Shown here piece by piece: positions 11,075 through 22,232 of a stretch of 64,000 bases of DNA. The notes under the pieces were generated by a model. It saw only the letters and a program-made list of their open reading frames with translations. It was not told where the DNA came from and searched no databases. Position numbers and translations under genes: made by a program. Each line of letters starts with the position of its first letter. Within the stretch, counting starts at the first letter, position 1. Source of the DNA: Argyresthia goedartella (lineage: Eukaryota > Arthropoda > Insecta > Lepidoptera > Argyresthiidae); the NCBI GenBank assembly GCA_949825045.1, contig OX463832.1:23182552-23246551 (forward strand). Direction: 5' to 3'.

Positions 11075-12889
11075 CGTCAAAGGCGATGATAGGCGATGAT
11101 ATCGTCAAAGGCGTCGAGGCAAATATAGGTGATGACAATATCTGCTTTCAGATGCTTTTCAGTGTACTTGATCATTTGTTACAACCCATAACGCATATAA
11201 TCAATGCGTCGCTGAGCGAGTACTGCTTCCCGAGCCAGTGGAAAAGAGCATTAGTGTTACCCCTACCTAAAACGTCTAACCCGTCCTCCTTCAAAGAGTT
11301 CCGTCCCATTTCCATCCTACCAATCCTTTCCAAAATCCTTGAATCAATTGTCCACACCCAGCTGTCCTCGTACCTTTCCTCCATGAATTTACTGAACCCT
11401 TTTCAGTCTGGTTTTAGACCAAACCACAGCACTACTCAAGGTAACTGACGATATCCAACTGGCAATGGATAAGAAGCAGCTGACAGTCCTGACTCTGCTA
11501 GACTTTAGCAGCGCCTTCAACTGCGTCGACTTCGATATACTTGTTGAAATCTTAAAATCGCTTAACATCTCTTCACACTCGGCTCGCTGGTTTGACTCTT
11601 ACTTGAGAGACCGCCAGCAGCGCATCAAGTCTGAAGAGGTCACTACAGAATGGTGCAAGCTCTCTACAGGTGTTCCGCAGGGTGGCATCCTTTCCCCTCT
11701 TCTCTTCTCAGTTTTCATCCATTCCATCTCGGATGTATTGTCTTCCTCGTATCATCTTTATGCAGATGACCTTCAAATTTATCGGCATTTTCCCCTGTGT
11801 GATCTGACTTCGACTGTTGAGGCTTTGAATGCTGACCTCGACAACATCAGGAAATGGTCTCTTTCGTATGGGCTATTAGTCAACCCGGACAAGTCTCAGG
11901 TGATGATACTAGGTACACGGCACTTACTTGATTTGTTGCAGAATAAGTCCGTTGATCCCGTTCTATTTGACGGTACCATTGTCAAGTATAGCGAGAAAGC
12001 CAAAAATCTTGGCGTTGTTTTTGACAATCTATTATCCTGGTCGCCCCATGTTTCTGAGGTCAGCAGACGAGTCTTTGCATCCTTTCATTCTCTTCGGCGT
12101 TTGCAGTTCTTCCTGCCTAGGCAGACTAAAATCATGCTAGCTCAGACCCTTCTTCTGCCTTTAATAGACTACGCCGATGTTTGCTGGGCCAGTGCGAACG
12201 AAGATCTACTGAACAAACTCGAGCGACTCCAAAATCTCGGGATTTGGTTTATTTTCGGACTTCGTAAGTACGACCACGTGTCCCAATATCGTAGGGAATT
12301 AGGCTGGCTCCCGATCCAACTTCGTCGTGATATGCACATTCTCTCCTTCCTCTTCAATATTTTGAGAAACCCGTGCTACCCTGCATATCTTCGTGAACGT
12401 TTTGAGTATCTTTTCTCAGGGGATAGACTTCGGAGATCTCACACGGTGTCACTTTTGTCAATTCCTCAGCACAACACTGTTGCTTACGAGCACTCGTTTA
12501 GGTTAAGGGCAATACGTTTGTGGAATGCACTTCCTTGCGCTATAAGGGATTGCAAATCCTTGGTCACTTTCAAGAAAAAATTGAAACAGCATCTCCTCTC
12601 TTCCGAATAGTGGGTATCTCATAGTATTTATGTATATCTATTTATTTATTGTATTCTATTTATTTATTTTATAGTAATTACGTAGGGTGTATTGTGATTT
12701 ATTTGATAGTATATTTATTTTATTTATTTCTTTTAACTCTTAATTGTACACTAGGACTACCTCTCTATATTTTATTTTTCTCTTTTCTTCACAGGTTAGC
12801 TGTGAGAAATTTCTTTTTAGAAATAAGTTCACCTTTGCATACTGTTTCTGTTATAATTTCCACTGTGTTTTCTGTGCAATAAAGGATTA
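11075..12889 (+). mobile_element. LINE B, copy B1, with 11-bp target duplication
   Basis: TATATCAATAT stands at 11064-11074 and again at 12890-12900, bracketing the element. Removing it joins GAGGCATAAATATTATATCA to the minisatellite start, as in F1 near 8870-8910, so the boundaries are well supported. The copy is 5'-truncated. The 3' UTR holds the GAAATTTCTTTTTAGAAATA hairpin variant and ends GTGCAATAAAGGA. Confidence 0.93.
11140..12610 (+). pseudogene. LINE B1 ORF2, RT and C-terminus, one frameshift
   Basis: The upstream frame gives FRPISILPILSK and SGFRPNHSTT; the main frame, 381 residues at 11465-12610, gives TLLDFSSAFN (first catalytic Asp), GVPQGGILSPL and YADDLQIY. Against LINE B2, 11 bases are missing near 11430, where CACAGCACT occurs twice in B2 and once here, which shifts the frame. 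The protein end LKQHLLS is complete. YADDLQIY and the LVNPDKSQ block suggest the CR1/L2-like side of LINEs; this is a family-level inference. Confidence 0.88.
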
Positions 12890-12904
12890 TATATCAATAT
12901 TATG

Positions 12905-13362
12905 ATTTTTTTGACAGGTGTTACAATTTTTTTGATAGAAAATATTTGTAACACCTATCAAAATAGTAGCACCTGCCAAAATAATAACACCTGTCAAAAA
13001 TAGTGACCCCGTCAAAAATAGTGACATAGTCAAAATTTGTAACACCTATCGCAATAGTAACAGCTGTCAAAAAGAGTGACAACTGCCAAATATTGTAGCA
13101 CCTGTCATAATAGTAACACCTGTCAAAAATAGTGATACTTGTCAAAAATTGTAACACCTGTCAAAATAGGAACAGCTGTCAAAAATAGACACCTGTCAAA
13201 AATTGTGATCCCTTTCAAAATTGTGACACCTGTCAAAATAGTAACACCTGTAAAAATTGTTACACCTGCCAAAATAGTAACACTTGTCAAAAATAGTGAC
13301 ACCTGTCAAAAAAATAACACCTGTCAAAAAAGTGACACCTTCCAAAATAGTAACACCTGTTT
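12905..13362 (-). repeat. Minisatellite core of F2, mostly inverted
   Basis: About 20 units of the 18-20-bp repeat seen at 8905-9325, here written AACACCTGTCAAAAATAGTG. The first one or two units (12911-12945) run in the opposite direction, so orientation switches near 12945. Open frames here are a by-product of the repeat. Confidence 0.9.
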
Positions 13363-13365
13363 CCA

Positions 13366-14200
13366 ATATATTTCCAATTATAGGTTTGCATTAAATTCTT
13401 AAAATAAAAACTTGACAACATAACATATAGCATGCAATTATTGGGATTTAATTTATATCTTTTTTTTTTAATCTAATTTAAATATTTATTTATTATTGTG
13501 TGCTTGTTAATGTCTTGGTAACAAGATGTCGTGTAGCGACAAGAACCTAACCAGAATCTAACAAGAAACGACAACCAGAATAAAATTTAGAAATGACAGT
13601 TTATTATGTTGATTTACAATGATTATTTAAAAAAAAATGATATGAGGATGAGGATGAATGAGGTGACACAGGTCTTTAAAGATACAGGTACAAAAGATAT
13701 AAAAAGGGGAGCGAAGGACACGGAGAGTAGGAGGGCAGAACAGGGAGCACGCGGCGGTGGTGCCCGGAGCCTGGAGTAGTTGCGAGTAGTTGGAGATCCG
13801 GAGGTGGTGTAGGAGGTGGCTTGAAGGCAGCAGCACGTCAGGGTATAGATGGTTGGAGACGGCAGCACGTCAGGGTATAGGTGGTTGGAGACGGCAGCAC
13901 GTCAGGGTATAGTTGATTGGAGACGGCAGCACGTCAGGGTATAGGTGGTTGGAGACGGCAGTAAGGCAGCAGCAGCAAACAGTAGGCGACTCAGCAGAGG
14001 CTCGCAGGATCCCGGGGCAGTGGGGCCCCGGGATAAGGCCTTTAGGTGATGCTTCCTCTTCAAGAGCTGAAGCGAGACTCTTTCTCGATTTCAGCAATGT
14101 TCCGCTCTTATACCCTTTTTGGAGAGTTCTAAAAATTATTTAAATTAAAAGCAATTTTTGTGAATGGCCAAGAGGGAAAAGTATTTTTGTAAAAGTGTTG
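13366..14200. other. Unassigned block with 32-bp tandem repeats
   Basis: Units of GGCAGCACGTCAGGGTATAG plus GTGGTTGGAGAC repeat four times at about 13829-13957. Upstream, GTCTTGGTAACAAGATGTCG could be part of an old LTR element but no termini are visible. The frames on both strands are not recognisable proteins. Confidence 0.45.
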
Positions 14201-14202
14201 AA

Positions 14203-15906
14203 GTACACTTGTGATTCCCCTCCCCAAAACGTCCAATCCCGCCTCCTTTAAAGATTTCCGTCCCATTTCTATTCTGACTATCCTCTCCAAAGTCCTGGAA
14301 TCAATTTTTCACTCCCAACTCTCCTCCTACCTTTCCTCAAAAATGTTACTGAATCCCCACCAATCAGGTTTCAGGCCGGGTCACAGCACTACCACAGCAC
14401 TGCTCAAAGTCACTGACGACATTCAATTAGCTATGGATCAAAAGCAGCTTACGGTCCTTACACTGCTTGATTTCAGTAGCGCCTTCAACTGCGTCGATTT
14501 CGATATACTAGTTGAAATTTTAAAGTCACTTAATGTCTCCTCGCACTCTGCTCGCTGGTTTGACTCCTACCTGAGAGATCGCCAGCAACGCATTAAGTCT
14601 GAGGAGATCTCAACGGACTGGTGTGATCTCTCCGCAGGTGTTCCGCAGGGAGAAATCCTTTCTCCTCTCCTCTTCTCGGTATTCATTAACTCCATCTCTG
14701 ACGTTCTTACCTCTTCTTATCATCTGTACGCAGATGACCTTCAAATATATCGGCACTTCTCTCCGTGTGATGTGAATCTGACAGTAGAGGCATTGAACGC
14801 TGATCTCGATAACATCAGGAAATGGGCTACCTCATATGGTCTGCTTGTCAACCCGGGCGAATCGCAGGCCATGATTTTGGGTACTCGTCACTATCATAAC
14901 CTAGTTCAGAAAATGCCCGTCGACCCTATAGTGTATGATGGTAACATAATTTCATACAGCGAGAAGGCCAAGAATCTTGGGGTTGTATTTGATAAATTGT
15001 TGTCCTGGTCGCCCCATGTTTGTGAGGTCAGCAGACGAGTCTTTGCGTCATTTCACTCCCTACGGAGATTGCAGCACTTCCTGCCGCAGCAGACTAAAAT
15101 TACCCTTGCCCAGTCCCTCCTACTACCTTTAATCGACTATGCGGATGTTTGCTGGATCGGTGCGAACGAAGAACAACTGAACAAACTCGAACGACTTCAA
15201 AACCTCGGGATTCGGTTTGTCTTCGGGCTGCGCAAGTATGACCATGTCTCACATTATCGCAAGGAGTTGGGGTGGCTTCCGATCCGATTTCGTCGTGATA
15301 TGCACGTTCTCTCCTATCTGTTCAACATTTTGCGAAATCCCCGCTACCCCTCATATCTTCGAGAACGTTTCAAGTTTATTTCCTCCAGGCATAGCAACCG
15401 GAGATCCCACACGATGTCTCTTCTTTCTACTCCTCGGCATAACAATGCCGCTTACAAACACTCGTTTAGGTTAACGGCGATCCGACTGTGGAACGCACTT
15501 CCCTGCGCTATTAGAGATAGTCCCTCAATTTTCACTTTTAAGACAAGATTGAAAGAGCATTTCCTTTCTCTTTCGTGATAGGTACTTTTATATATGTATA
15601 TATAAGTAGTATATGTTTGATATATATTTTATTTTTTGCTTTTGTATTTTATTTAGTGTAAATCATTTAATATATCATTTATTTTATTTTCATTCATTCA
15701 TTTTTTTATTATATCATTTATTATGTTTTAGTTGTAAACAATTAGATGTGTACAGTTTTATTGCGCACTAGGACTCTCCTGCTGCACAATTTTTCCTGTC
15801 CTGCCTAGGTTTTCTGGTAGAAATCTCTCTTTAGAGATAAGCTCGCCTTTGCTCATAAAATGTTTTGTTACCTTACTACTAAGATTTCTGTGCAATAAAG
15901 AATAAA
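14203..15906 (+). mobile_element. LINE B, copy B2
   Basis: A 5'-truncated copy running from within the RT region to GTGCAATAAAGAATAAAG. GAAGTACAC at about 14200-14208 and GAAGTAAAC at 15907-15915 look like an imperfect target duplication. The 3' UTR holds the hairpin GAAATCTCTCTTTAGAGATAAG that recurs in other family B ends. Confidence 0.85.
14211..15578 (+). CDS. LINE B2 ORF2 fragment, uninterrupted RT
   Basis: 455 residues without a stop, from VIPLPKTSNPASFKDFRPIS to the natural end LKEHFLSLS. Motifs are LLDFSSAFN (Asp about 87), SAGVPQGEILSP (position about 142) and YADDLQIY (about 173-176). The PQG block has Glu where Ser or Gly is usual. The endonuclease and ORF1 are missing through 5' truncation, so this cannot retrotranspose alone. 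The first residue is a GTG codon, and no native start is implied. The C-terminal half has QNLGIRFVFGLRKYDHVS and RLWNALPCAIRDS, shared with fragments at 24432, 52595 and 56340. Confidence 0.85.
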   Translation: MIPLPKTSNPASFKDFRPISILTILSKVLESIFHSQLSSYLSSKMLLNPHQSGFRPGHSTTTALLKVTDDIQLAMDQKQLTVLTLLDFSSAFNCVDFDILVEILKSLNVSSHSARWFDSYLRDRQQRIKSEEISTDWCDLSAGVPQGEILSPLLFSVFINSISDVLTSSYHLYADDLQIYRHFSPCDVNLTVEALNADLDNIRKWATSYGLLVNPGESQAMILGTRHYHNLVQKMPVDPIVYDGNIISYSEKAKNLGVVFDKLLSWSPHVCEVSRRVFASFHSLRRLQHFLPQQTKITLAQSLLLPLIDYADVCWIGANEEQLNKLERLQNLGIRFVFGLRKYDHVSHYRKELGWLPIRFRRDMHVLSYLFNILRNPRYPSYLRERFKFISSRHSNRRSHTMSLLSTPRHNNAAYKHSFRLTAIRLWNALPCAIRDSPSIFTFKTRLKEHFLSLS

Positions 15907-16234
15907 GAAGTAAACATATCGGACCGCTAATGAGTTTGAATGGACATTGCCATGACAACCAGATAAACAACGATATTAAAATATGTCAGATTTTGATTTC
16001 AGGCTCGTAATAGAGAAAACAGCAAGATAACAATGAAAATTGGGACATTATCGATATATAAAAAGGTAGCGCACCAGCGCGCACGAAGCCCGAGATTGCA
16101 GAGTTTCGGAGAAAGCCAAATACAAGGTCACCAAAGGTAAACCCCTTCGACATCGATTTAAAAGTGCTGATAGTGTGAACATACGAAGTGAAAATGATTT
16201 GTTATTGTGTTCTTATGGTTTAAAACGTTACAGG
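15907..16234. other. No feature recognised
   Basis: AT-rich, with ATATATAAAAAGG near 16054 as a possible TATA-like stretch but no gene behind it. Confidence 0.3.
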
Positions 16235-16237
16235 GTC

Positions 16238-19140
16238 CTATGAAAACAAAGGTGATACGAAATATCCAGCTGTGAGATAAATGCAGACCATCAAAGCAGA
16301 CTGGAAAATGGCATGTAAGTAGCATAACACTACAAAGATTTTAAAAGCGTATTGGGATAGGCTAAAGATATCAAGATCGTTAAATAACTTGTTGTAAGTA
16401 TTTATTATTCTGTCCATCGTATTATTAAGTCCAGTTTGTTTTATGAAATGGTATATGGAAAAGGGTGTTAATTCTGGTTGACGGTCTTGGTACTCTAAAC
16501 TTAATACGGTATAGCAACTCAGGGCAGTCAATTAAACCATTTACTACTTTGTAAAGAAACATCATGTCAGCTATAGTTCGTCTGTTCTCCAATGATATTA
16601 TTTTGTGCCGCTCAGCGCTACCACTAATGTTGGAAATTGATTCTCTGTTGCGGAAATTCAAGTGCCTCAAAAGAATTTGTTCTGGATGCTCTCTATCCTG
16701 GATACATGCACGTCATAAATAGGGTTCGACACCATGGAATAGTACTCAAGATTGCTGCGAACGAAAGCAAAATAAAGCATCTTGACTGTTGAGTCTTTTT
16801 TAAATTCCCTTGACATTCTAAGTACAAATCCAAGCATTCGGAATGACTTTTGTATGATATAGTCATAGTGACAATTGAAAGATAGCTCTGGATCAAAAAG
16901 TACCCCCAAATCTTTAATCAGTTCCACCCTTTGAATCAGATTGGCCCCAATTTTGTAATCGAAATTTATTCTAGTGGTCTAGTAAAACTGATATGCTGAC
17001 ATTTACTGGCATTTAACGATAGTTTATTTTCCATGCAATATAGAGAAAGCTTATCCAGGTCATTCTGCATGAGCAGGACATCATCAGAACAGGTAATTGA
17101 TTTAAATATTTTCATATCGTCAGCGTAGATAGTGATGTTGGAATTTTGTACGCAACGGTCGATATCGTTAACAAAGAGGATGAAAAATAAAGGACCAAGA
17201 TGAGAACCCTGCGGCACCTCAGATGGTACTAATATCTTTTCTGATTGACATCCATTAACAACCACTATTTGAAGTCTATTTCTCAGGTAAGAGCAAATCC
17301 ATTTATGAACATCACCCACCACGCCAATGTTCCAGAGTTTAGACTCTAAAAGACTATGATCTACTTTATCAAAGGCCTTCGAATAGTCAGTATAGATAAC
17401 GTCCAATTGATTTCCGGCTTCGAGACATTCAAGAATATGGCTTGTATACGCAACTAGGTTTGACATGACAGAACGACCTTTTAAAAAGCCATGTTGCTTT
17501 TCGGTTATGGAATGCTTTACAGAAAATGTTATTTGGTCGAAAATTATTTTCTCGAAAACCTTAGGGATCACTGAGAGTTTACTAATGGGTCTATTATTGC
17601 TAATATTATTTTTATTACCCGATTTAAATACCAGCGTTATAAATGCCGTTTTCCAAAGGGTGGGAAATATATTACATTTAAGAGATTGTTTGAATAAGAA
17701 ATAAATAGGTGTTGCAAGAGACAGAGCGCAGTTTTTAATAAATATCGGTGGCAAATTGTCACACCCAGCCCCCTTTGATTCGTCAATTTTTTTAAGATAA
17801 TCTGCTACAAGGATAACTGATAAAGATATCTTGTGAATGCATTCATTCACGTTGGGTTGTGACATTTTCTGATTTGTATATGGGGATAAGGTATTACTTG
17901 ACTCATATACCGACTCGAAAAAGGATTTAAATAAATTACACACTGCTTGGCTGTCTTCAGCTTTCTTATCATCCAGCATCATAGTTTTAGGTATAGCTGA
18001 CTTACCACCTCGTTTGCTTTTAACATATCCCCAGATAGCTTTCGGATTGCATTTAATGGTGTCTTCGGTATTATTAATAAAGTGGTTGTAAGCGAAAGAT
18101 TGCATTTTCTTCGCTCTTTCCCGGAGTAAAGAAAATGTGGTGTAATCGAGAGGGTTGCCATACTTTTTGTATCCACGAAGATACATAAATTTTTCTTGTA
18201 AAACCTTTTTTAAGGGTGCTGTAAACCATGTGGGGTATCCCCTACCAGGCGTTGATTTCACCCGCGGCACATGTTTAGAGATAATGTTATTAATAGAGGC
18301 ATAAAAGTTATCCACCGCACTGTCGACTGGTGTATCTATTAACATAGTTTTCCGGTCAACTTTAATAATGTCTTGATTGATTTTGTCATAATTGGCGTTA
18401 TGAAATGCCAAAACTTCCCTCTTTTCTCTAGGCAATGTGATTAGGGCAGGGATAAAATCTATGCATAATGACCTATGAAATATAGTTTCTGGTACCAGAG
18501 GACTATCACATGTGACCACCTTAACCTCTGATGTAGATAGTACTAGATCTAACACATTATTGAAGTTATTTTGTGCTGAACAATACTGCTTCAGACTACA
18601 AAAGTTGAGGGTGTCTATAAAGTTTTTACTGATATTGTCTGTAAAACCGTAGGCCTTCTTCGGCCCATTTATCTCGGGTCGGTTAAAGTCTCCTGTCACA
18701 AGAAATAAATCATCTGGATGACCTGTTACGTTAGAAGAAAGTTTCTCAAGGTAAATTTTTAAATCTGCTGTATAGTTCACACCATCTGGAATATAAAAAC
18801 TACATATATTTATCCTATTCATTCTACGATGACGCGTTGGATCTTTTATTAAAAAAGATACCCATATATCTTCTAAGGAACTCTGAAAACTCATATTCCG
18901 CACCGCGTTAAAACTTCGTTTTACCAAAATAAGTACGCCTCCACCAAAACGTTGTACAGTTTTAGTATAATTACGGTCCCTTCTGAAAATATCATATCTA
19001 TCGTCTGCAATTTCTGAGTCATTGATACTAGATAACAGCCAAGATTCTGTAATAATTACTATATCGTAATCTTCCAACAGTAGGTTGTGAAGAAATGTGT
19101 AAGTTTTAGACCATAAACCAGTGACATTATGGTAGTAAAT
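16238..19140 (-). pseudogene. LINE C ORF2: endonuclease and RT, C-terminus frameshifted
   Basis: The main frame (19077 to 16966, 703 residues) begins within the APE-type endonuclease. Reading further upstream without a stop gives IYYHNVTGLWSKTYTFL, the conserved N-terminal Asn block, so the ORF really starts before 19077. IITES (Glu 11), VTGDFN (129-132), IYTDYSKAFD and YADDMKIF (651-654) follow. The usual SDH block is weak (FHRSLCIDF). Beyond 16966 the protein continues in other frames: LIKDLGVLFDPELSFNCHYD, RSNLEYYSMV, then FNRIINTYN-like sequence to 16238. At least two frameshifts disable it. Confidence 0.85.
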
Positions 19141-19141
19141 C

Positions 19142-20365
19142 TTAAGTAACTCTGTGAATATATATTAATTTGATAACTTGTTTAATTTTATAATGAGATG
19201 GACAGACAACTGGATACTTAATATTGAATAAAGATACATTAGAATAATTTTTGTTAAGTAAATTAATTAGACACCAAGCAAGCAAAGTATTATTTTTATA
19301 ACTTATAACATTACAGTTGATGATCTTCTTGAGATCTGTTTTGGTGGCGATCTGAATGATAGGGGATGTGCCCGTTTTTCTCACAAAAATCTTCCCGTTT
19401 TTTGACCATCGATACATGTACCCACAATCCTTAGCTATTTTACGGGCACTGAGATAAAGCGTGTTCATTGTAATAAATATCTTTGATAGGGCCAGGTAAA
19501 TCAAGGTCTTTCGTTGTTAAGCCACGGCGGACTTTAATTTCAGCCAAGAAGCTATCACGAATGAATCGTTTGCTGAACTTGACAATTATCGGAGTCGTAA
19601 AATCTTCTTTTGTGGGTTTCTCTCGGAGACGTATTCGCGTTGCAAAATCAATATCTTCTCTGTTCAGGGTAATTCCTATCTTTGCACCCATTAGCTGAAG
19701 TATCGAGATAAGGTTTTCATTTTTTGTTTCCGGTAACCCTGTGATCTCCAGGTTAGACAAACGGTTTTGCTGCTCTCTGATGTTGTTGTTTTGACACATA
19801 CTCGTGATTTCCTCCTTGAGACCCTTGCTCTCTATCTCTTGCTTCAGCGGTGCCTCTGACTGAGAGGAGGCATCTTCTTGTAGTTGGAACGCGGATGACT
19901 GCAGTTCCAGGATCTCAGTGTCACGAAGTTCCAGCTTTTTCTCGAACTGCAGCAATCTCAAAATCAAGTTGAGAAGACCGTCTCCAAATGATTCTTGAGA
20001 CTACATATATCTTGTCTTAGCAGGCGAATTTCTGACGCCAGGCTGACCTCGACGTTGGCTGATTCTTCTAAACTTACACCTAAATTCTGAGTCTTACTTT
20101 TATCGCGCAAACTAACGTTTGCAACAGATGAACTGGACTGGAGCTGCGAATTGATTCTGACCGGAGTGTTACTGTTATCCACTCGGGGATCCTTGGTGGG
20201 ACAGCTTGGGCATTGCCATTTAGCTTTGTAGTCTGTAGACAGTTTTTTAAACTTTTTGGGCGTTACATTAACACATATATTGCAGTATGGATGTTTACAC
20301 TTCTTACACTCGAGGTAATTCTCAGAATTTATGTCCTGGTTACAAGCATTACATAAAATAGCCAT
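19142..20365 (-). pseudogene. LINE C ORF1: PHD-like finger, coiled coil, RRM-like domain
   Basis: The first frame (20365 to 19964) starts MAILCNACNQDIN and has Cys/His at 5, 8, 20, 23, 25, 28, 31, 52 and 55, a PHD-type zinc-finger pattern. The second frame (19967 to 19440) has a coiled coil, then LEITGLPETKNEN, typical of the RRM-like nucleic-acid binding part. The third (19504 to 19142) gives YMYRWSKNGKIFVRKTGTSP, the C-terminal domain end. Two frameshifts, near 19966 and 19470, separate them. Such proteins coat LINE RNA. Confidence 0.82.
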
Positions 20366-20400
20366 ATTGTATCAAAGCTTTGTCAAAGCGCTGCGATTGC

Positions 20401-20735
20401 TGTTAGTGTCAAGTAGCGGCCGGCGCGCCGCAGCGGTAAGTGGTAGGTAACAAGCGAATGAGTCACCAAGCATCAATGATCACTTTTTAAATATGTTTTT
20501 GCTTATTTAACTGGTGTGGAATTAATATTCTTCACTTCTGTTTATATCACTGGATAGGTGGTGTCACGATCTTGAAAATGGTGGCAAAATGTTCACTGCA
20601 CGATAACTATTTACCATTCTAATAATTCAATTCTTTATTTAATTCAATATTCAATATTCAAACATTCAATATTTAATTAAGTACGAGACGCGGAGACAAA
20701 TGTTATGTTGCCGAGTTCAAGATAACCGGCTGACT
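20401..20735. other. No gene recognised; possible LINE C 5' UTR
   Basis: The 20400-20440 part is GC-rich (GGCCGGCGCGCCGCAGCGG) and may belong to the LINE C 5' end. ATTCAATATTCAATATTCAA near 20640-20660 is a short tandem run. Confidence 0.3.
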
Positions 20736-21440
20736 GAACTGTCAAAAATAGTCACACCTGTAAAAAAATCCTATTAGTGTTATATTATGTAAAGTTATGC
20801 CTCTGTCACCCCATCTGGGAAAAGGCGTGATATAAATTAGTTAACCCTTAATGGGAATATATTTCCCCATGACCCAGCAAGAATTGAACTCTAATTTGAT
20901 AATTTGATAGTCTTTGTTTTTAATCGTCAAGGATGTGTCGGGCTGCTGTGGCTGGTGTGACTATCCATTTTTCAATCGATATAAAAATTACATAATAATG
21001 TTTTCCACGTGCTTCCTCCGGGATTCGGACTCGGCACCTCCACTGGGGAGGCAGTGACTGGAACCGCAACGCCCCGCAGAGGTCGTGAACGTAAACGCAA
21101 CAAATACTCACTTGTTGGATTTTGATTCTGCTGGATCGGTCCTGGAAGAATAAAAGAAAGATATTGAAGAGCACTACCTCTCTCTTGCGTAAAAGTTATT
21201 GTGTATGTCGTAACCATATCGCATAGTTGAACGATTCCATGATATAGTCAACCATTTCATGACATGGTCAGAAAGGATTGAATTTCACGAAAACATGTAT
21301 CTTTAAAAGATTTTTTATTGAGTACTACATGATGTATTTTGTGTAATACATGTCGAACACGAAGGCTATTCGGAGGCTTCGCTGCTCGCTTCCTTTAGTA
21401 TTCACCTAAGCTACCGCAGTGTTTTGCGTGACTACAGATA
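20736..21440. mobile_element. Family F, copy F2 (right arm)
   Basis: Starts with one reversed minisatellite unit (GTCAAAAATAGTCACACCTG), then TATGCCTCTGTCACCCCATC, the GTCGGGCTGCTGTGGCTGG block, the 30-bp cassette, the LINE B remnant, and ends with GCTACCGCAGTGTTTTG as F0 does. Together with 10151-13362 it makes a full copy. Confidence 0.6.
21112..21141 (-). other. 30-bp exon-like cassette, copy 3
   Basis: The minus-strand acceptor CTTTTATTCTTCCAG and the donor GTGAGTATTT are both kept around the 30-base unit. Confidence 0.5.
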
Positions 21441-21463
21441 AATTAAATTAACCCTAGTCACAC

Positions 21464-21696
21464 TACAGTCTTCACAAAATAACTAACCTCAACTTTATTA
21501 CGTCAGTGACACGGACACTATCACCGGGCCTTTTATTTTGTGAAGACTGTGGCAAATTGGTCTGGCTTGATAACGGTTCGGTTGGCCACGATACGTCATC
21601 GCGCCTGTGTCGGAAAGAGCACACACTCTCTTTCTAACACAGGCCCGATGACCCGTGACCAACCGAACCGTAGTCAAGCCAGACCAATTAGCCACA
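21464..21696. repeat. Nested fold-back, about 230 bp
   Basis: An outer pair, CAGTCTTCACAAAATAA at 21464 and its inverse near 21533-21549, precedes a long hairpin. The hairpin pairs TGTGGCAAATTGGTCTGGCT (21548) with GCCAGACCAATTAGCCACA (ending 21696) across an 8-10-base loop. Arms are about 70 bp with scattered mismatches. No coding content, so probably a MITE-like fold-back. Confidence 0.7.
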
Positions 21697-21699
21697 TAC

Positions 21700-22230
21700 G
21701 TCACAAATACAAGTAGAACATAGATAGCCCTGATGACGTATCGCGAATTCTTCCTTGAGCTTCTTGGCTATTCCTGTATGGTTCTACTAGGTACTAGTAG
21801 GTCTGCTAGAAGTACGTTAGAAATTTGATGATCGTTGATGAGTCAGTCAGTCAGTCGGCTGTCGTTTCCAATCTATTGGTTCACCAAATTGACTGAATTT
21901 TGGGAATTTGTCTATTTAATTTGTGGCATATTGGTCACAGAACATTCAGGTTTCTAGGTTTATCTACAACATAGTTACAGGGGGGTCGAAAATACCCCGA
22001 AGCGCTTCCCCCTCCACTCCCCCTTTTTCTTTTTTTCCGCAACATCTTATGTAGAACGGAGTCCTTAGTATTCCATTTAAATTTGATTGAAATCCGTCGA
22101 TAAATAAAGCTACAGCAAACTTTCCCTCTTTTCCCTCCACTTTCATCTCAAACAAAATTCGCGATCGACTAAAAAATATTCAAGGAAATTGTGTACCTAT
22201 TTACGTCAAAATCAGTTCAAAAATGTGACC
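21700..22230. other. No gene recognised
   Basis: Ordinary AT-rich sequence with AGTCAGTCAGTCAGTC (21843-21858). The minus-strand frame at 21964-22155 is not a known protein. Confidence 0.3.
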
Positions 22231-22232
22231 TG

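Larger units (their letters stand above)
10151..13362. mobile_element. Family F, copy F2 (left arm and core)
   Basis: The left arm (10208-11063) is a diverged copy of 8139-8895, sharing ACGGGGCTTTAACCTTTAGA, GCATGTAAC and CCCAGATGGGGTGGCAGAGG. The core array follows after LINE B1. The right arm lies at 20736-21440, so a block of about 7.4 kb now separates the halves. Arms and core keep the same order as F1. Confidence 0.6.
16235..20400 (-). mobile_element. LINE C, near full length, two ORFs
   Basis: On the minus strand, a zinc-finger and coiled-coil ORF1 (20365 to 19142) is followed by an ORF2 with endonuclease and reverse transcriptase (19140 to about 16238). The order and the RRM-like middle of ORF1 are those of Jockey/CR1-type elements. 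5' and 3' ends are estimates; no target duplication was identified. Both ORFs carry frameshifts. Confidence 0.85.

Noticed and set aside
13139..13402. 87-residue frame of KIVTPVK repeats
   Set aside because: Translation of the minisatellite; it has no flanking gene structure.
13500..13620. LTR retrotransposon end
   Set aside because: TGTTAATGTCTTGG looked like an LTR start, but there is no partner terminus, target duplication or primer-binding site.
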